Below, in pieces: positions 1 to 10,960 of a stretch of 64,000 bases of DNA. Within the stretch, counting starts at the first letter, position 1, and each line of letters starts with the position of its first letter. The position numbers and the translations under genes are program-made. The notes under the pieces were generated by a model, which worked only from the letters and a program-made list of their open reading frames with translations, did not search any database and was not told where the DNA came from. The stretch spans positions 31,665,053 through 31,729,052 of the forward strand of contig CM060732.1 in NCBI GenBank assembly GCA_030704615.1. The letters are read 5' to 3'. Source of the DNA: Takakia lepidozioides (Eukaryota; Streptophyta; Takakiopsida; Takakiales; Takakiaceae).

Positions 1-2604
1 AGATGACAGCTGTCTATCATCCCTGTGGCAAAGTTCTCTAGCAGGACCACCAAGGACAGAAGCTGAATTGTGAGGTTGCTGATTCTCCTTGGAGTCCTTT
101 GTCAAGCTTCTCAACTTTGCACTTGGCTGTGTACATTCCAAAGGTGAGCCTTGACTTTGTGGTTTGCTGCAGCTGATATTTCGCCTAACGGATTCCTTGC
201 TCTCCCTGTGGGTTATTTCCTCAGTTTCTCCTGGAGCTATCTCACTACTCTGTACCTGTCCACAATCAGCAGCCACCAGGTCTCGGAATAGACGCAGTAC
301 TAATGGGTTGGTGAATCCAAACATCTGCACATTTAGGCCAGGTGTTTCCTGGTCATTGCCTTCATCAAAGAAAGCAGATCACAACCAAAAGATATAAGAC
401 CAGACCTTGATTTACAAACCCTGTGGCAACCTTTGCTCCATTGCGTCAACACTCTACAACAAACAAATCAGCCGTTCTGGTATCACCTACTAGTCCATTC
501 TCAAAGGGACAGTGCTTGTGGGGGGACTGATACCTCAGGGCCATCGATGTTAAAGAGGGAAAGTCTTCTCAGCAATTTCTTTGCTCCAACATGCTTTCTC
601 TTCAAGATGTTGTCCCAAGCAGCTGTTGGAGTCTCCCCAGAATATGCAATTCCCTCCTCACAAGTGACCTGCCGGATAAGCAATTTAAGTTCATTAGTTT
701 ACTACAAGCCATACACTCTATTGTATCGGAACCATGAAACAATACAAACTCTGTTACAAAAAGGTCGTCATATGTTGGCTTGGCCAAATCAGAAAAACTT
801 GAAGATATTTATGAGCACAATGTTGAGTACGTTTGCATCATTGGATAGACGAGCTTCGATTTCAAGTCGCTTTGGGTTCATAAGAGAGGGCAATGCTATA
901 ATGCAGTGGTTGTGAAAGGGCAATCTTCACCCAGGCAACTAACACTTGCGGTATACCAATGCAAAGGTACACTTAACAATCAACTTGACAAAGAGGGGTA
1001 CTTATGGCTTAGTTATAGACTCTGTTTGCACCGTCCTTTAACCAAAAATGGCTGAGGCAAAGAACAAAGTTGACAAATCTTTTGCAGACACAAAGAACAC
1101 AAACTTGACCTACTGTACAATGTTGAGGTACCTCCCATCAAGGCTAGAAGGGAAAAAGGATCATACTGAAAACAGAGGCCCCCTTGCGCCTTCACGTATA
1201 TCCATGAAGTAGTTGTGTCCACCATGACAGCGTGTCGCTTGGTACCCCACAGGATACGGGTACTTCTCCTTTCCCTGAGCATCAGTCCACAGCTATGTGA
1301 GCAGCTTGCTTAAACTGGCAGACTTTAACTTCCCTAAGCAGAGCAGCTTCCTTCTCCCATTCCAACTGGAGCTGATTTAAATCACCTTCGTCTTGCACAT
1401 ATATATCTATATCGGAGACTGTCTGAGAAGTGCAGGCACCTGGGATAAGATGGATGGTGGAAACAGCTTCTGGACAGAGGAAGACTAAATGGAGAAAAGG
1501 AGGGGGCACGGGGGGCTAATGAGCCAAGGATATCAAAAATGAAAGGGTGCTCTGCTTTTGAAGAAAATGAAGATTGATTGTTAGATTGTTTCAGCAAGCA
1601 CATCCTGCCCATCTGCTTAATCTAACACTCCATAGATTACTGGAATCTCTAAATACCTCAGGGAGGTAGGGATTGCTGCCTTGTACCAGAGTTCTTTACC
1701 AACCAGAGGTCATGACACTGGAGTTGAGAATCGTCCTAATATCTGAGCTACATTTTAGGTGTGCGATACTGCAAGAATTCTGACAACAAAGGTGACTTGT
1801 CCTTGGCATGGGCCATGAGTGTGTCACGACCATTTACGTACCCGAGAACTACTCCAGTACTTCTTCTCCCAATGACCTTTGTACAAAGTACCGATGGCAG
1901 CAACCTCCATGCCATCACGTCGCTTCTTCCCACTCCTTTCCATTCCTCTGTTTCGTCCACATCAATGCAGCATAGCCCTCAGTGTTTTCACCCTAAATGT
2001 CAAATGTGAACCACAAGCTAATGGTGACCCAAGCTGAGACACTTACGGTTAAGAAGCTAGTTCGACCTGACCAGCTGGAACCGCCACAACCAGTATAGAC
2101 TTATTATGGGACCATCGTTTGCTTCGAGTATCGCAACATAGACTTTGAAGCTGAGCATGGCAATTGAATAAGAAACCAAGGAAAAAGACCTTAAAGGCTT
2201 TCAATTACATACCTCGAACGCTTGAAGCAGTCCATGTCCAATCCTCAGACCTGACTCCTACACCTCATACCAGCTTTCTCTGATCGTAGCCCTAAAAATC
2301 AGCAAATTTGACATGGTAAATCCGCTGAGACATTTGGAGCAATCCAAGCAGAAATGGCGAAAAGTGCACAGTTTCGGAGCTTCTAGCAAAAAGCTGAACC
2401 AAAAAAAACCAAAAACTGCATATTGAACCAACGTCAATGTGCTCGGAAGTTCAATCACAACAGCAGTCACTTCAATTTCACCTGAGATTGCAGCAGAGCA
2501 AACATGAGCTAAACATTAAAAAAAAGAGCGCCATTACCTTTGAATCTAGGCTCGATAGCAAAACCAGCTGCCTCTAAGCAGGCCTGAACTTGCAAGGAAT
2601 CCAT
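1..2604 (-). CDS. FYRN/FYRC-domain chromatin protein, 3' end outside window
   Basis: Seen: minus-strand exons that join in phase. 2538-2604 starts with MDSLQVQACLEAAG and ends at a GTAATG donor. 1842-1947 contains IGTLYKGHWEKKYWSSSR and ends at GTACGT. 1167-1274 contains the FYRN core YPYPVGYQ and ends GPLFS before GTATGA. 534-668 contains SGETPTAAWDN and ends IDGPE before GTATCA. The exon from 324 down begins MFGFTNPLVLRLF, which completes FYRC, and stays open to the window edge with a Ser/Gln-rich tail. Known: paired FYRN and FYRC modules occur in nuclear chromatin proteins (trithorax-type methyltransferases, JmjC demethylases, TBRG1). Inference: a nuclear protein of a plant FYR family; no SET or JmjC part lies in the window. 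The link from the first exon to 1947 is unsure: the phase fits best if the acceptor is two bases further in (1945) or if a small exon was missed. Confidence 0.8.
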
Positions 2605-4926
2605 TGCCACTGCACAAAAAAATTCCACTCGCATTTTCCTCCACAGAACGAAAGAGACGCAAGCCAAGATTTTAGGGCCGTAGCAGCCAACCAAACAGGG
2701 GAGCTCTAAGCAGGGCCTGTCCTCGACGGAATCCAATCCACGACATTCCACCACAATTCACCATGGACATTTCCCCTGAAGATCGCCTCAAACTAAGCCA
2801 GAATCTCTGCCAAATTCCTCACTCGCAAAACTTCGCATCCGCTCTCCTCGTCCGTTCAAATCGAGAAACGACGAGAGAACCGACGACCAGCGAGAAAACG
2901 CGCGGGAATGCTCTGCGCTCCGTGGCTGATTTCCACCCGTCCGATCCTCCACCAACGTGTACGCAGATGACCATGTCGTACGGGCCCGCAGCCGGAGGAC
3001 TTTCCCGGCCTCAAATCTCGACGGCATTATAAAAGTTTATCCTTTCTCAGAAATTCACCAAAAACTTACCTATGTACATTTCACACCTTTACTTCTCCTC
3101 ACTCAAAGTCAACCTTGCACGTTGCATGCGATACCAAGATTCTCCAGTATATTCCACATCAATTCATATACAATATCCGTTGCACTCACCACATTTTCAT
3201 GTTATTTCCTCACACCCATAGTGCCGGAGCCGGCATCAGAAACATGCGGTTTGGGGGACTGACGGATTTGAGCCCAGGATCACCGGGGCGGCACTCATCA
3301 TTCATTGGCTCATTAATCGGTTAATTAGTACAATCGAGGGGATCCAAAGCGCGTCGTACATGATAGTAGTAGAATGTAATGGGACCCTTACTTACGTACT
3401 TAAATTGTATTTATTAGTGATATATTTAATAATAATAACAATAGACGGCAGCAAGTGGGGAAGGGTAGGTAACTAGTGAGATACTAGTGAGGGGCGGGGG
3501 GGGTCGTCTCGCAGCTTCTACGCACGGTAAGCTTCTTACAATTTCGTGTTGCGCTGCACTGTGCAGAGTTTGTCTGCCGAGATTTTGCAGCGCGGCTGTG
3601 ATCATCAGGTAATCCTGCATGCTTCCTGCATGCTTCCTGCACTAGTTTTCCTGGTAGAGTAGGCGGAGCTAAGCTATGGCGGGCACGGAAGAGAATGATA
3701 CAGGTCCTGGAGGTGGCGACACAGTCTAACCCCTCATGTCATTCGTTGCAACACATGGATACTGCAAGTATGCCGAATCTTGACAATACGCTTTCACCTC
3801 TACGTGTGTGTAGTGTTCGCTTGGAGTTGAGTAGGCTGGTTGTGTGGTTTGTGAGCGTGACTATGTTGCGGTTCTGGGGTGGTGCATGGGGGAACCTTCA
3901 ATTTTGCCTTGTTAGGGCTTGTTTTTGTGAATGAGGGGTGCGTTGAAAGAGAACGTACCTCTCCGCGCGGATATCTCTATAAGAATTGTACTCTCTTGAT
4001 GTCGGTTATTCGGATACTTTGAACTCTCAAGAAGCCAAGAGAAACTCACAGAAGGGAGGGCAAAATAATGGCATGTATGCTGTGAAATGCACATGTCCTT
4101 CACTGTCTACGTGTTCTGAACTAGTTTCCTTCTTGTGCGTGTATAGCATCGTGCTTGTGTTGTGTAGAAGCTTAGGTTGTGCGTTTGGTCTTTTGTGTTA
4201 AAGTCTGGAGTGCCAAATACCGAGTCCTTCTGTATTTCCGACGGCATTGGCGCTGTTTCTTCTGTCCTATTTGTATCGTGTGTTGAAGACCTACGCGCAG
4301 TACTGCTGGTAGAGAGGGAGGGAAGGTGGCCAGGCACAAGAAATTATGTGAAGTAAGAATTAGAAACCAAGAAATGCAAATGGCCTCAAAGAATGATGAG
4401 TAGGGGACCCTCGACCGGACTCCCTGAACTATGCCGAGAGCAAAAGACAGCTTTTACTGGTAACAAAGCCAAGTTGCAGCTTTGGTTGCAGGACTGGTGA
4501 AATGTTTTGTAATCTTGTCGTGACACGAATTCATTGATGATATCTTGACTAACATCTCTTCTCCAGAAGGGTGTCGGTCCCTACCTATCTATCCCAGAAT
4601 GTCTAAAAGCAACTGTCCCCGATGTTCTAGGGTCAGTACCTTTTGCAGTCATAAAGGTTGGACTATGCAATGCTAAGTTCAATGGAACGTCTCTTGTCAT
4701 GCCACCAGATGTCTGGCTTGCCCATCAGTGTCGTCATTTTATGGACAAGGGAGTGGAAGCATATTGAGCACCTCCTGTTGAAATCACACCTGTATCTCAG
4801 ACAGACAAGCATGGCATCTGGTGAATGATGGACAGGGAGTTAGCCAGTACTAAAGAGTTGCACGGAACACCTAGTGAACTGGCTCTCCTCATTCTGCTGC
4901 ATACTGACTGCTGGTTGTGGTTGTAA
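2605..4926. other. intergenic, promoter side of the FYR gene, no gene recognised
   Basis: No exon with a recognisable product was found. The part next to 2604 should hold the 5' leader and promoter of the minus-strand FYR gene. A short tandem of TTCCTGCATGC-like units sits at about 3615-3640. Open frames of 60-80 codons here are not protein-like. At 4567-4764, just after a CCAG acceptor-like site, a 66-codon plus-strand frame looks more protein-like (VMPPDVWLAHQCRHF) but ends in TGA, and I do not recognise it. Confidence 0.5.
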
Positions 4927-5001
4927 CTGAAAATTACCAACCTGGCTGCCCACAGGGAAAGGGGACACAAGGGCTCCTCTCGCACCAAGCTCAGAAGAAG
5001 C

Positions 5002-5433
5002 ATGGAGATTGACTACAGGAGCTCAAACATTGACATCAATGTGGTGTACTTGTCAAGCTATCTTGGGAAAGGGGAAGCTTCAGGCCACCGCTGTGACCGG
5101 ACCTGCCAAGTTGAGCACGTTTGTGCCAATCTCTACTGCTGCAGGTCCAACAATGTGACACATGTGTGTGATAAGAACTGTAACCAGCGGATTCTGTATG
5201 ATAATCACAGCAGTCTGTGCCGGGTGAGCAGGAAGGTCTTTCCCTTGTCATCAGGGGAGCAAGAGGCCATTCAAGGAGTTCGGAGGAAACGCGAGATTGA
5301 CGGGTGTGAGAGTTACTCATTTAAGCGGCGCCGTGATGCCCGTTTCAACTCTTCTCCCACTTTTCCAACACCGTGCCAGATGGCAATCCAAAGACCAGGC
5401 TGGGTTGGCGAGAGTTTTATGGATATCAATTAA
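5002..5433 (+). CDS. conserved plant Cys/His-rich protein, 3' exon
   Basis: The frame is open from 4927 (after a TAA) to the TAA at 5431. The first ATG is at 5002, but the in-frame residues before it (GHKGSSRTKLRRS) look coding, so this may be the last exon of a longer gene with an acceptor near 4960. A paired metal-binding pattern is visible: CDRTCQVEHVCANLYCC, then THVCDKNCNQRILYDNHSS and LCRVSRKVFPL, then a basic RRKREID and KRRRDARF. Known: a similar C-x3-C ... HVCD-x2-C ... C-x-ISG arrangement is seen in the C-terminal part of the plant F-box protein SKIP31 and relatives. No F-box is visible upstream, so I do not give a name. Function unknown; a nuclear role is only suggested by the basic clusters. 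Confidence 0.6.
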   Translation: MEIDYRSSNIDINVVYLSSYLGKGEASGHRCDRTCQVEHVCANLYCCRSNNVTHVCDKNCNQRILYDNHSSLCRVSRKVFPLSSGEQEAIQGVRRKREIDGCESYSFKRRRDARFNSSPTFPTPCQMAIQRPGWVGESFMDIN

Positions 5434-7580
5434 GACAGGTTCGCCCTCTCCTCAGACGTTTTGGCCATACATGTCTTGCGGTAGTAGGCGCATGTTGCCC
5501 AGCAGCCATTGCCTTTATATGTGCAAGTGCTGAACCCTTCTGTCAATTGTCTATTTCAGACCATGTGCACTTCCAGTGCTCTAACAGATGCATGGCCTAC
5601 TCCACAATACGTTTGGACATGCAACTAATTCTTATTTTCTCATTTCTCACAAGTAACTGCCAATTTTAATCGATGATCGGCTGCCCTTGTTTTTTAGCTT
5701 TAGAGACTCTCACTGCATGTGAGTTCAAACCCTTGTGTAGCAACTGGAGCTTCTATGGAGCTTCTATGTAGCAACTGAACCCCTTATGCTTGAATGCACT
5801 CTGAGCATAATCCTTAGGTTGAGTGGCCATGTGCATAGGGGTCCTTCGAAACCTGCATCATGACTGACCTTGAGAAACCCTGTTGAAATTTGGTGAGGGG
5901 GTGAAGATAGAGGCCCAAGCAACTACCACTACTTTTGTCTTCATTTAGCATTTCTTTACTGGAAGTGTGGTTGTGCTTACAAGTGCTCTTGAATTTTCTA
6001 TGCAGATCTTTGGAGCTAAGGAGACTGTACCATACTACAAAATAGCTTCAATAGAACTTGATTTCAACTGAGCTATGGGAGCTTCAAGCAATGCAGCAGT
6101 CTCAAAGAGAACTTTTGCTGCTCAACAATGGGGCGTGCCTAGAGAGACCTATGAAGCATACAAATTTTGTTGCTTGAAAAGTGCACCGACATGGACAATT
6201 GAGAAAGTATTATCAAGTTTCATATGCAGATTGTCAATCTTTCGAAACATTGGTGATGTATGAAGAGTTGAAGGCCAAAATGGCAACTTCAAGTACACAC
6301 TTTTCTAGCTGAACACTGTCACCGAGTTAAATGGCTTCATTCATTTCATTCAGTTTCCACTATTGTACAGCCCTTGGGAAAACACTCCACTGTTGATGGC
6401 CCTCACAACTACCAATTTCTTTGCTTTTGCATGTGTTGTAAATGGATGCATGAGTTTTATATATGTGGCATATCAAACCCCTCTGTTGGCCACAGAGAGT
6501 ACAGGCATGTTGACAGTTGCCATACAGCCTCTGGATTTCACTGTTGAGTTACTAACAATTTGGATCAATCCACTTGCTTTTATTGGAGACCTTGTACTTC
6601 CCACGGGCTACTACTTGAAAACCAATGTATAATACACTGGAACTGCTAGTTCTAATTTGCTACTGTGGAGGCAAATTTTGCAGCATTATCCCCACTGTGA
6701 AGACTCGAATGTGTCTACACTGAATGCTGAAACTAATAGGTCTAACATAAAGAACTGTGGTTCCTGTCTTCACACAATCCGAACAGACTCTCTTAGGCCT
6801 TCAGTTGGCAAGTAGAAAGTAATCATCACAGCCGTAAAATGGATTCCTTTTCCTGCATGTGCTTCAGGGCATATGTCTGTAATGTGCCTTCTCTGTATCG
6901 CGCAGAGTTCCTCAACAAACGGGAAGTTGGAAGGGCCTTGTAATGCTCCCAATCACCCAAATTGGCTTTTCCAATCCACTCTCGCTTTCCTTTATGTTCT
7001 CGTACTTGAATGAAGTCTCCTCTACTAGCTCTCAAAATACTCTCACTGACATCAACACAATATCACCTTGCGCTTTAACTGATAGTCGTACGAGTGTTTC
7101 TTATACAACATTGACCTTACAGTTGGTCGCCTAACAGGTTTTTCAAAATCAGAAGTATTGAAAAGAAGCTCGTGATGAGCCTTGGGTGTGGACCAACTAG
7201 AAGTGAACATCCTCTGGATACAGGTGACTTGCAGCTTGCAAAGCTCAAGAAACCAATCCACTGATCTAGAAGCAACACAGAATAATGACATTTGTTTCAG
7301 TTGCCCCTTGTGTACAAAGGTTTCTGATGTTTTCCTGGGGCATCCAACACAACAGGGAAACACGGGCATGGTCATCTTCCGTACGGGTTGTCCACCATTC
7401 CAGCAACTGATTTAAGAAAGAGTCAGGCTCTCGTAGGTCACTGGAAACCCTCGGGTGTGGGCTACTCCATTGGGTAATCCTCCTAATAATTTCACATGAT
7501 ACATACGACCTCTCCTGTTGAAAAATTATGAGCTCTAAATAAGTACATGAATCTTACTGCTGATTAGGTCGAACCAATCT
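5434..7580. other. intergenic between two genes, no gene recognised
   Basis: Only short frames. The most protein-like are on the minus strand at 6826-7035 (contains GKANLGDWEHYKALPTS) and 7052-7375. They lie in different frames beside each other and may be the remains of one decayed coding piece. No family was recognised. The part next to 7581 should include the 3' end of the kinase transcript. Confidence 0.4.
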
Positions 7581-9824
7581 TCAGCTAATGTACTCTGAAA
7601 AGGGCTTCCCCATGAGAGCGCCATTACTGGAGTTCGGAACCCCGGTATTGTTGTTTATGGCAGGGTAAATCTCCCTGGGCGGTGGCTGTATCAGCAGCTT
7701 CTCCATCCTGACAAGGAGCTCCTGCTGTTGCAAAGAGAACTGCCGCTCAGAAGAAATGGAGGCCTCGAGGGACGCCAGCTGGGCTTCCATGGCCTGCACA
7801 GCTTCTGTAAGCCCAGTCTTCAGTCGCTGGGTTCCTGGTTGTCTATGCCTGCTAGCCAAAATTTCCTGCACCCGTCTGTCCGTAGAAGATGCCCCAGTAT
7901 CGACCGCGGCCAATGCTAGCTGATCCATCTGATCTATACCCTTGCTTAATCGCAAATCCCCATCTTCATCCAGGCTTGCTGCTGCTTGCTGTTCAAGCCA
8001 TGGCTTGATGGCGAGAAAAAAAGCTAGAAAGACTGATGCACTGATGCCCATGGACTCCATCATGGATTGCCCCATTTCGTAAGTGACTTGCGTTGAGTTT
8101 CTAAGCCCTGCCAGTATCATCCAGCCAGTTGCCAAAGCCAAGCTACCAGTTGCAGCAGTCGGCATTGCAGCCCCTAAGGTGCTCCCCATGCGCCCCAAGT
8201 CAACCTCTGCTGCAAGCTTTTGCAGATTGCTGGGTTGGCTGAGAGCTGCACGCACCACACTAGCACCAAACACAGGGACCTGAAACTGAGCTTCGGGTAG
8301 TGTTGGGAAGTCAGGCCATAGATCAGGAAGGACAACACCCTGTGGAAAGGAAGAGCCCTGGAAGAAACGATGTCGCAATGCAGCTGCAGCCGAGGGCCGA
8401 CTACTGCCCAAGCTTGGCCAGATGAAGAAGTCCTTGTCATATCTGGGCTGAAGCATAGCCTTGGCAAGCTCCCAACCCGCCCCACCATCTGCATCCAGCA
8501 GAGTAAACTCCCCATCGCTAATATGGCACTTCTTCCGCCACACATCCAAATCATAGCCTACTCGTTTCAGCTCAGAGTTGAAAGATTGCAGTCCAACATC
8601 ATGCCGCAACTGCTTGACACTGAGCTGCATCAGGATAAGACCAGCAGAGAAGAGGTCAAAGCGATCTGGAGTGTTCAGAAGCCAGACGAAGGGTGAGACA
8701 ATGGAGCAGAATGGATCGGGGGGTAATGCAGGGGTACAAGTGGGCATCACATAGTGCTCGGGTGCAGCATAAGTGGGATCGATAACTGTCTCATCCGGAA
8801 CATAATTAAAACCAGAACGGAGGTCGACACAGGCACCGAGGTCGATGAGCTTGAACGAGCCCGAGTCTTGACTCAACACGAGATTGAGGGGCTTCACGTC
8901 TCGATGGACGACTCCAGACCGGTGAATGGCATGAAGGCTGCTTAAAATTTGTTCCACCACTTTGCGTATGACTGCTTCATTTCGCTTGTGGTTGGAAGCA
9001 CCCCGCTCCTTCTTGCCTTTTTTGCCAAGGACTTCTTCAGCGATGTTCTCTGGAAAATTCTTCTGTTTCATGTAGTAGTCCAGCGTGCGCTCACCTTGAA
9101 ATTGCCATACCAACCACACCCCCTCACTAAGCTTACTGTGAGATTGCGAAGAGCTGACATCCACTGTGCCCAAGAACTCAGCACAGGCCCCTGGAGCTGT
9201 CCTCTGCAAGCGTTGGTTCATGTGAATCTCAGCATCACGCATCTCCAAGGCCCCTTTGACACGAGCCTTGACTTTCTTCAGCACCACATGCAGCGCCTCC
9301 TTCTTCCATTGCTTTTTCTTGCCTTTCCCGATGTAGCCCTCGTGCACAATGCCGAAAGAACCTTCACCCATCTGTCGCCCAATTTCTACCTCATCGGCAG
9401 AGAAAGAACGGAACGAACGAGCATGGATGGGAGCATACAAAAGATCCACAAGGCCCGCAACTGATCCTGGAGTTGCCAAAGTGTACCACAACACTACAGG
9501 GACTGCGGCAGCCCAATACGCCAACGCGTTTCCATCAACTGGAAGAGGAAGACCCAGCTCCACCGCATTCTTCAACAAACCATGGTGCAATCTAACCACC
9601 GACTCCTCCATCCCTGCTCCCATACCGCTGTGCAGGGCCTCCGCAAGCTTGGGCACCGCGATTTGAGAAACGCACTTGCGTCCAGAGGGACGCCGGCCAT
9701 TTCCATACGGAGCCGAGTGATTCCGAAGAAACGAGCAAGGGCAGATGAAGGAAGAGCGAAGTGAGGAGCTGGAGTTGGAGCTGGAGGGTGAGAGAGAAGG
9801 TAGGGAGGTAATCGCAGCAGCCAT
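7581..9824 (-). CDS. chloroplast thylakoid Ser/Thr kinase, STN7/STN8 family
   Basis: A single uninterrupted frame of 747 residues from the ATG at 9824 (MAAAITSLPSLSP). The frame stays open a little upstream without another ATG. The first 55 residues are Ser-rich, like a plastid transit peptide. A hydrophobic segment at about 101-126 (YWAAAVPVVLWYTLATPG) matches the N-terminal membrane anchor of this family. The kinase domain shows GEGSFG (154-159), a VVLKK lysine near 183, catalytic HRDVKPLN (Asp 309), DLG in place of DFG (328-330), and AAPE (353-356), with CAEFLGTVD and NTPDRFDLFSAG as in STN8 and STN7. Known: STN7 phosphorylates light-harvesting proteins in state transitions; STN8 phosphorylates photosystem II core proteins. 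Odd: about 230 residues follow the kinase domain, with two hydrophobic stretches and a coiled-coil-like tail, longer than the STN7 or STN8 I know, and there is no intron. I cannot say which paralogue it is. Confidence 0.88.
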   Translation of the reverse strand: MAAAITSLPSLSPSSSNSSSSLRSSFICPCSFLRNHSAPYGNGRRPSGRKCVSQIAVPKLAEALHSGMGAGMEESVVRLHHGLLKNAVELGLPLPVDGNALAYWAAAVPVVLWYTLATPGSVAGLVDLLYAPIHARSFRSFSADEVEIGRQMGEGSFGIVHEGYIGKGKKKQWKKEALHVVLKKVKARVKGALEMRDAEIHMNQRLQRTAPGACAEFLGTVDVSSSQSHSKLSEGVWLVWQFQGERTLDYYMKQKNFPENIAEEVLGKKGKKERGASNHKRNEAVIRKVVEQILSSLHAIHRSGVVHRDVKPLNLVLSQDSGSFKLIDLGACVDLRSGFNYVPDETVIDPTYAAPEHYVMPTCTPALPPDPFCSIVSPFVWLLNTPDRFDLFSAGLILMQLSVKQLRHDVGLQSFNSELKRVGYDLDVWRKKCHISDGEFTLLDADGGAGWELAKAMLQPRYDKDFFIWPSLGSSRPSAAAALRHRFFQGSSFPQGVVLPDLWPDFPTLPEAQFQVPVFGASVVRAALSQPSNLQKLAAEVDLGRMGSTLGAAMPTAATGSLALATGWMILAGLRNSTQVTYEMGQSMMESMGISASVFLAFFLAIKPWLEQQAAASLDEDGDLRLSKGIDQMDQLALAAVDTGASSTDRRVQEILASRHRQPGTQRLKTGLTEAVQAMEAQLASLEASISSERQFSLQQQELLVRMEKLLIQPPPREIYPAINNNTGVPNSSNGALMGKPFSEYIS

Positions 9825-10960
9825 GGGAGACCTCTCACCTCCTCCCCTCTCTCTCCCCAGCAACACTCCCTCACAACCGCCTGCCTTCCTCTCTACACAG
9901 CAGACTCGGTGGAGTGAAATCTCAAAACACGAGTAAAGTTTGAAGCGGTAGGCGGCAAGTGTTGAATGCTTGGTTGTGAGATCCTGTGGTAACTTACTGC
10001 TTTTCTTATTCCCTTTCCTTCTCTCTCACACACAAACACATTTCTGTACACAAAAAAGCTCCAGCATGCTGACTGTTATTTTGTCACAGTCTGAGTGGGT
10101 GCAAATGGGTCCCATTCATGAGGCTGAATGTGGATAGAAATCACCCACTGGGCAGGTTCTGTTTCTGTATGGCTGTGTATGAGGCCAAGCTGCACTTGTG
10201 ATAAGGTTTCTAAATATATAGGGTCATTGTGATTGTGGCAGGTTTTGTCAAAATGGTTTGTTCATTAGCCCTTGATAGGGCATTAAGACTTCACACCCCA
10301 TCCTGCATGGCCTTGCACATTCACTGCTTGGACAGCTCCTATTGATATTGATTTGCATTCTCTAGTCATCCATGTGTCACATCAACTATTCAAACATTTC
10401 TTCTGCGGCAGTTTTACCGGCTCTTTTCAATGCTCATTTAGAGCTGGCTCACAAAGTGGTTAGCCACCCCTTCATGGCTCTCTTCATGAATGTGCAGTTT
10501 TTAATACAACTTCCACAATATTTGGCCATAGAAACCACGGAGCCATATCAGGCAACCAAACTGCGCAGGGCAGGAAACTTCAATAGACCTGAGAATTGTG
10601 CACTTTCAGGCTGATTTGACAGGGACATTGAACCCAACATGCTTGGTTGATGAGTCTTTCCAGTCATTGCACCATGGGGTAGTGTCTGTGGATAAGTAGG
10701 TAGTAGTATCTTAGGTGTCCACTGCAGGGAAGCATCCACAGGACTACAGAGGAAATGAGGAAGTGTGTCTTTTGTTTCCTTTCTTGTGCCCACAGGCATG
10801 AAGTGGGTAGCCTCAGGAAGGGAAGAGAGTCATTGACTCATAACCCCAGATCTGTGCCCCATGATGACGAAGATATTTCCATATCAGGTAGTTAAATATT
10901 ACAGTTAGAAGACTACAGAGAATCAGCTTATTCTTTTTGACCACCTACCTCCCATTATAC
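9825..10960. other. spacer between the kinase and RMI1, both minus strand
   Basis: It holds the upstream leader of the kinase and the 3' side of RMI1. A pyrimidine-rich strip lies at 9838-9890. I see no exon, RNA gene or repeat of note. Confidence 0.5.

Noticed and set aside
8949-9464. Plus-strand frame of 171 codons
   Set aside because: Antisense shadow of the STN-type kinase.
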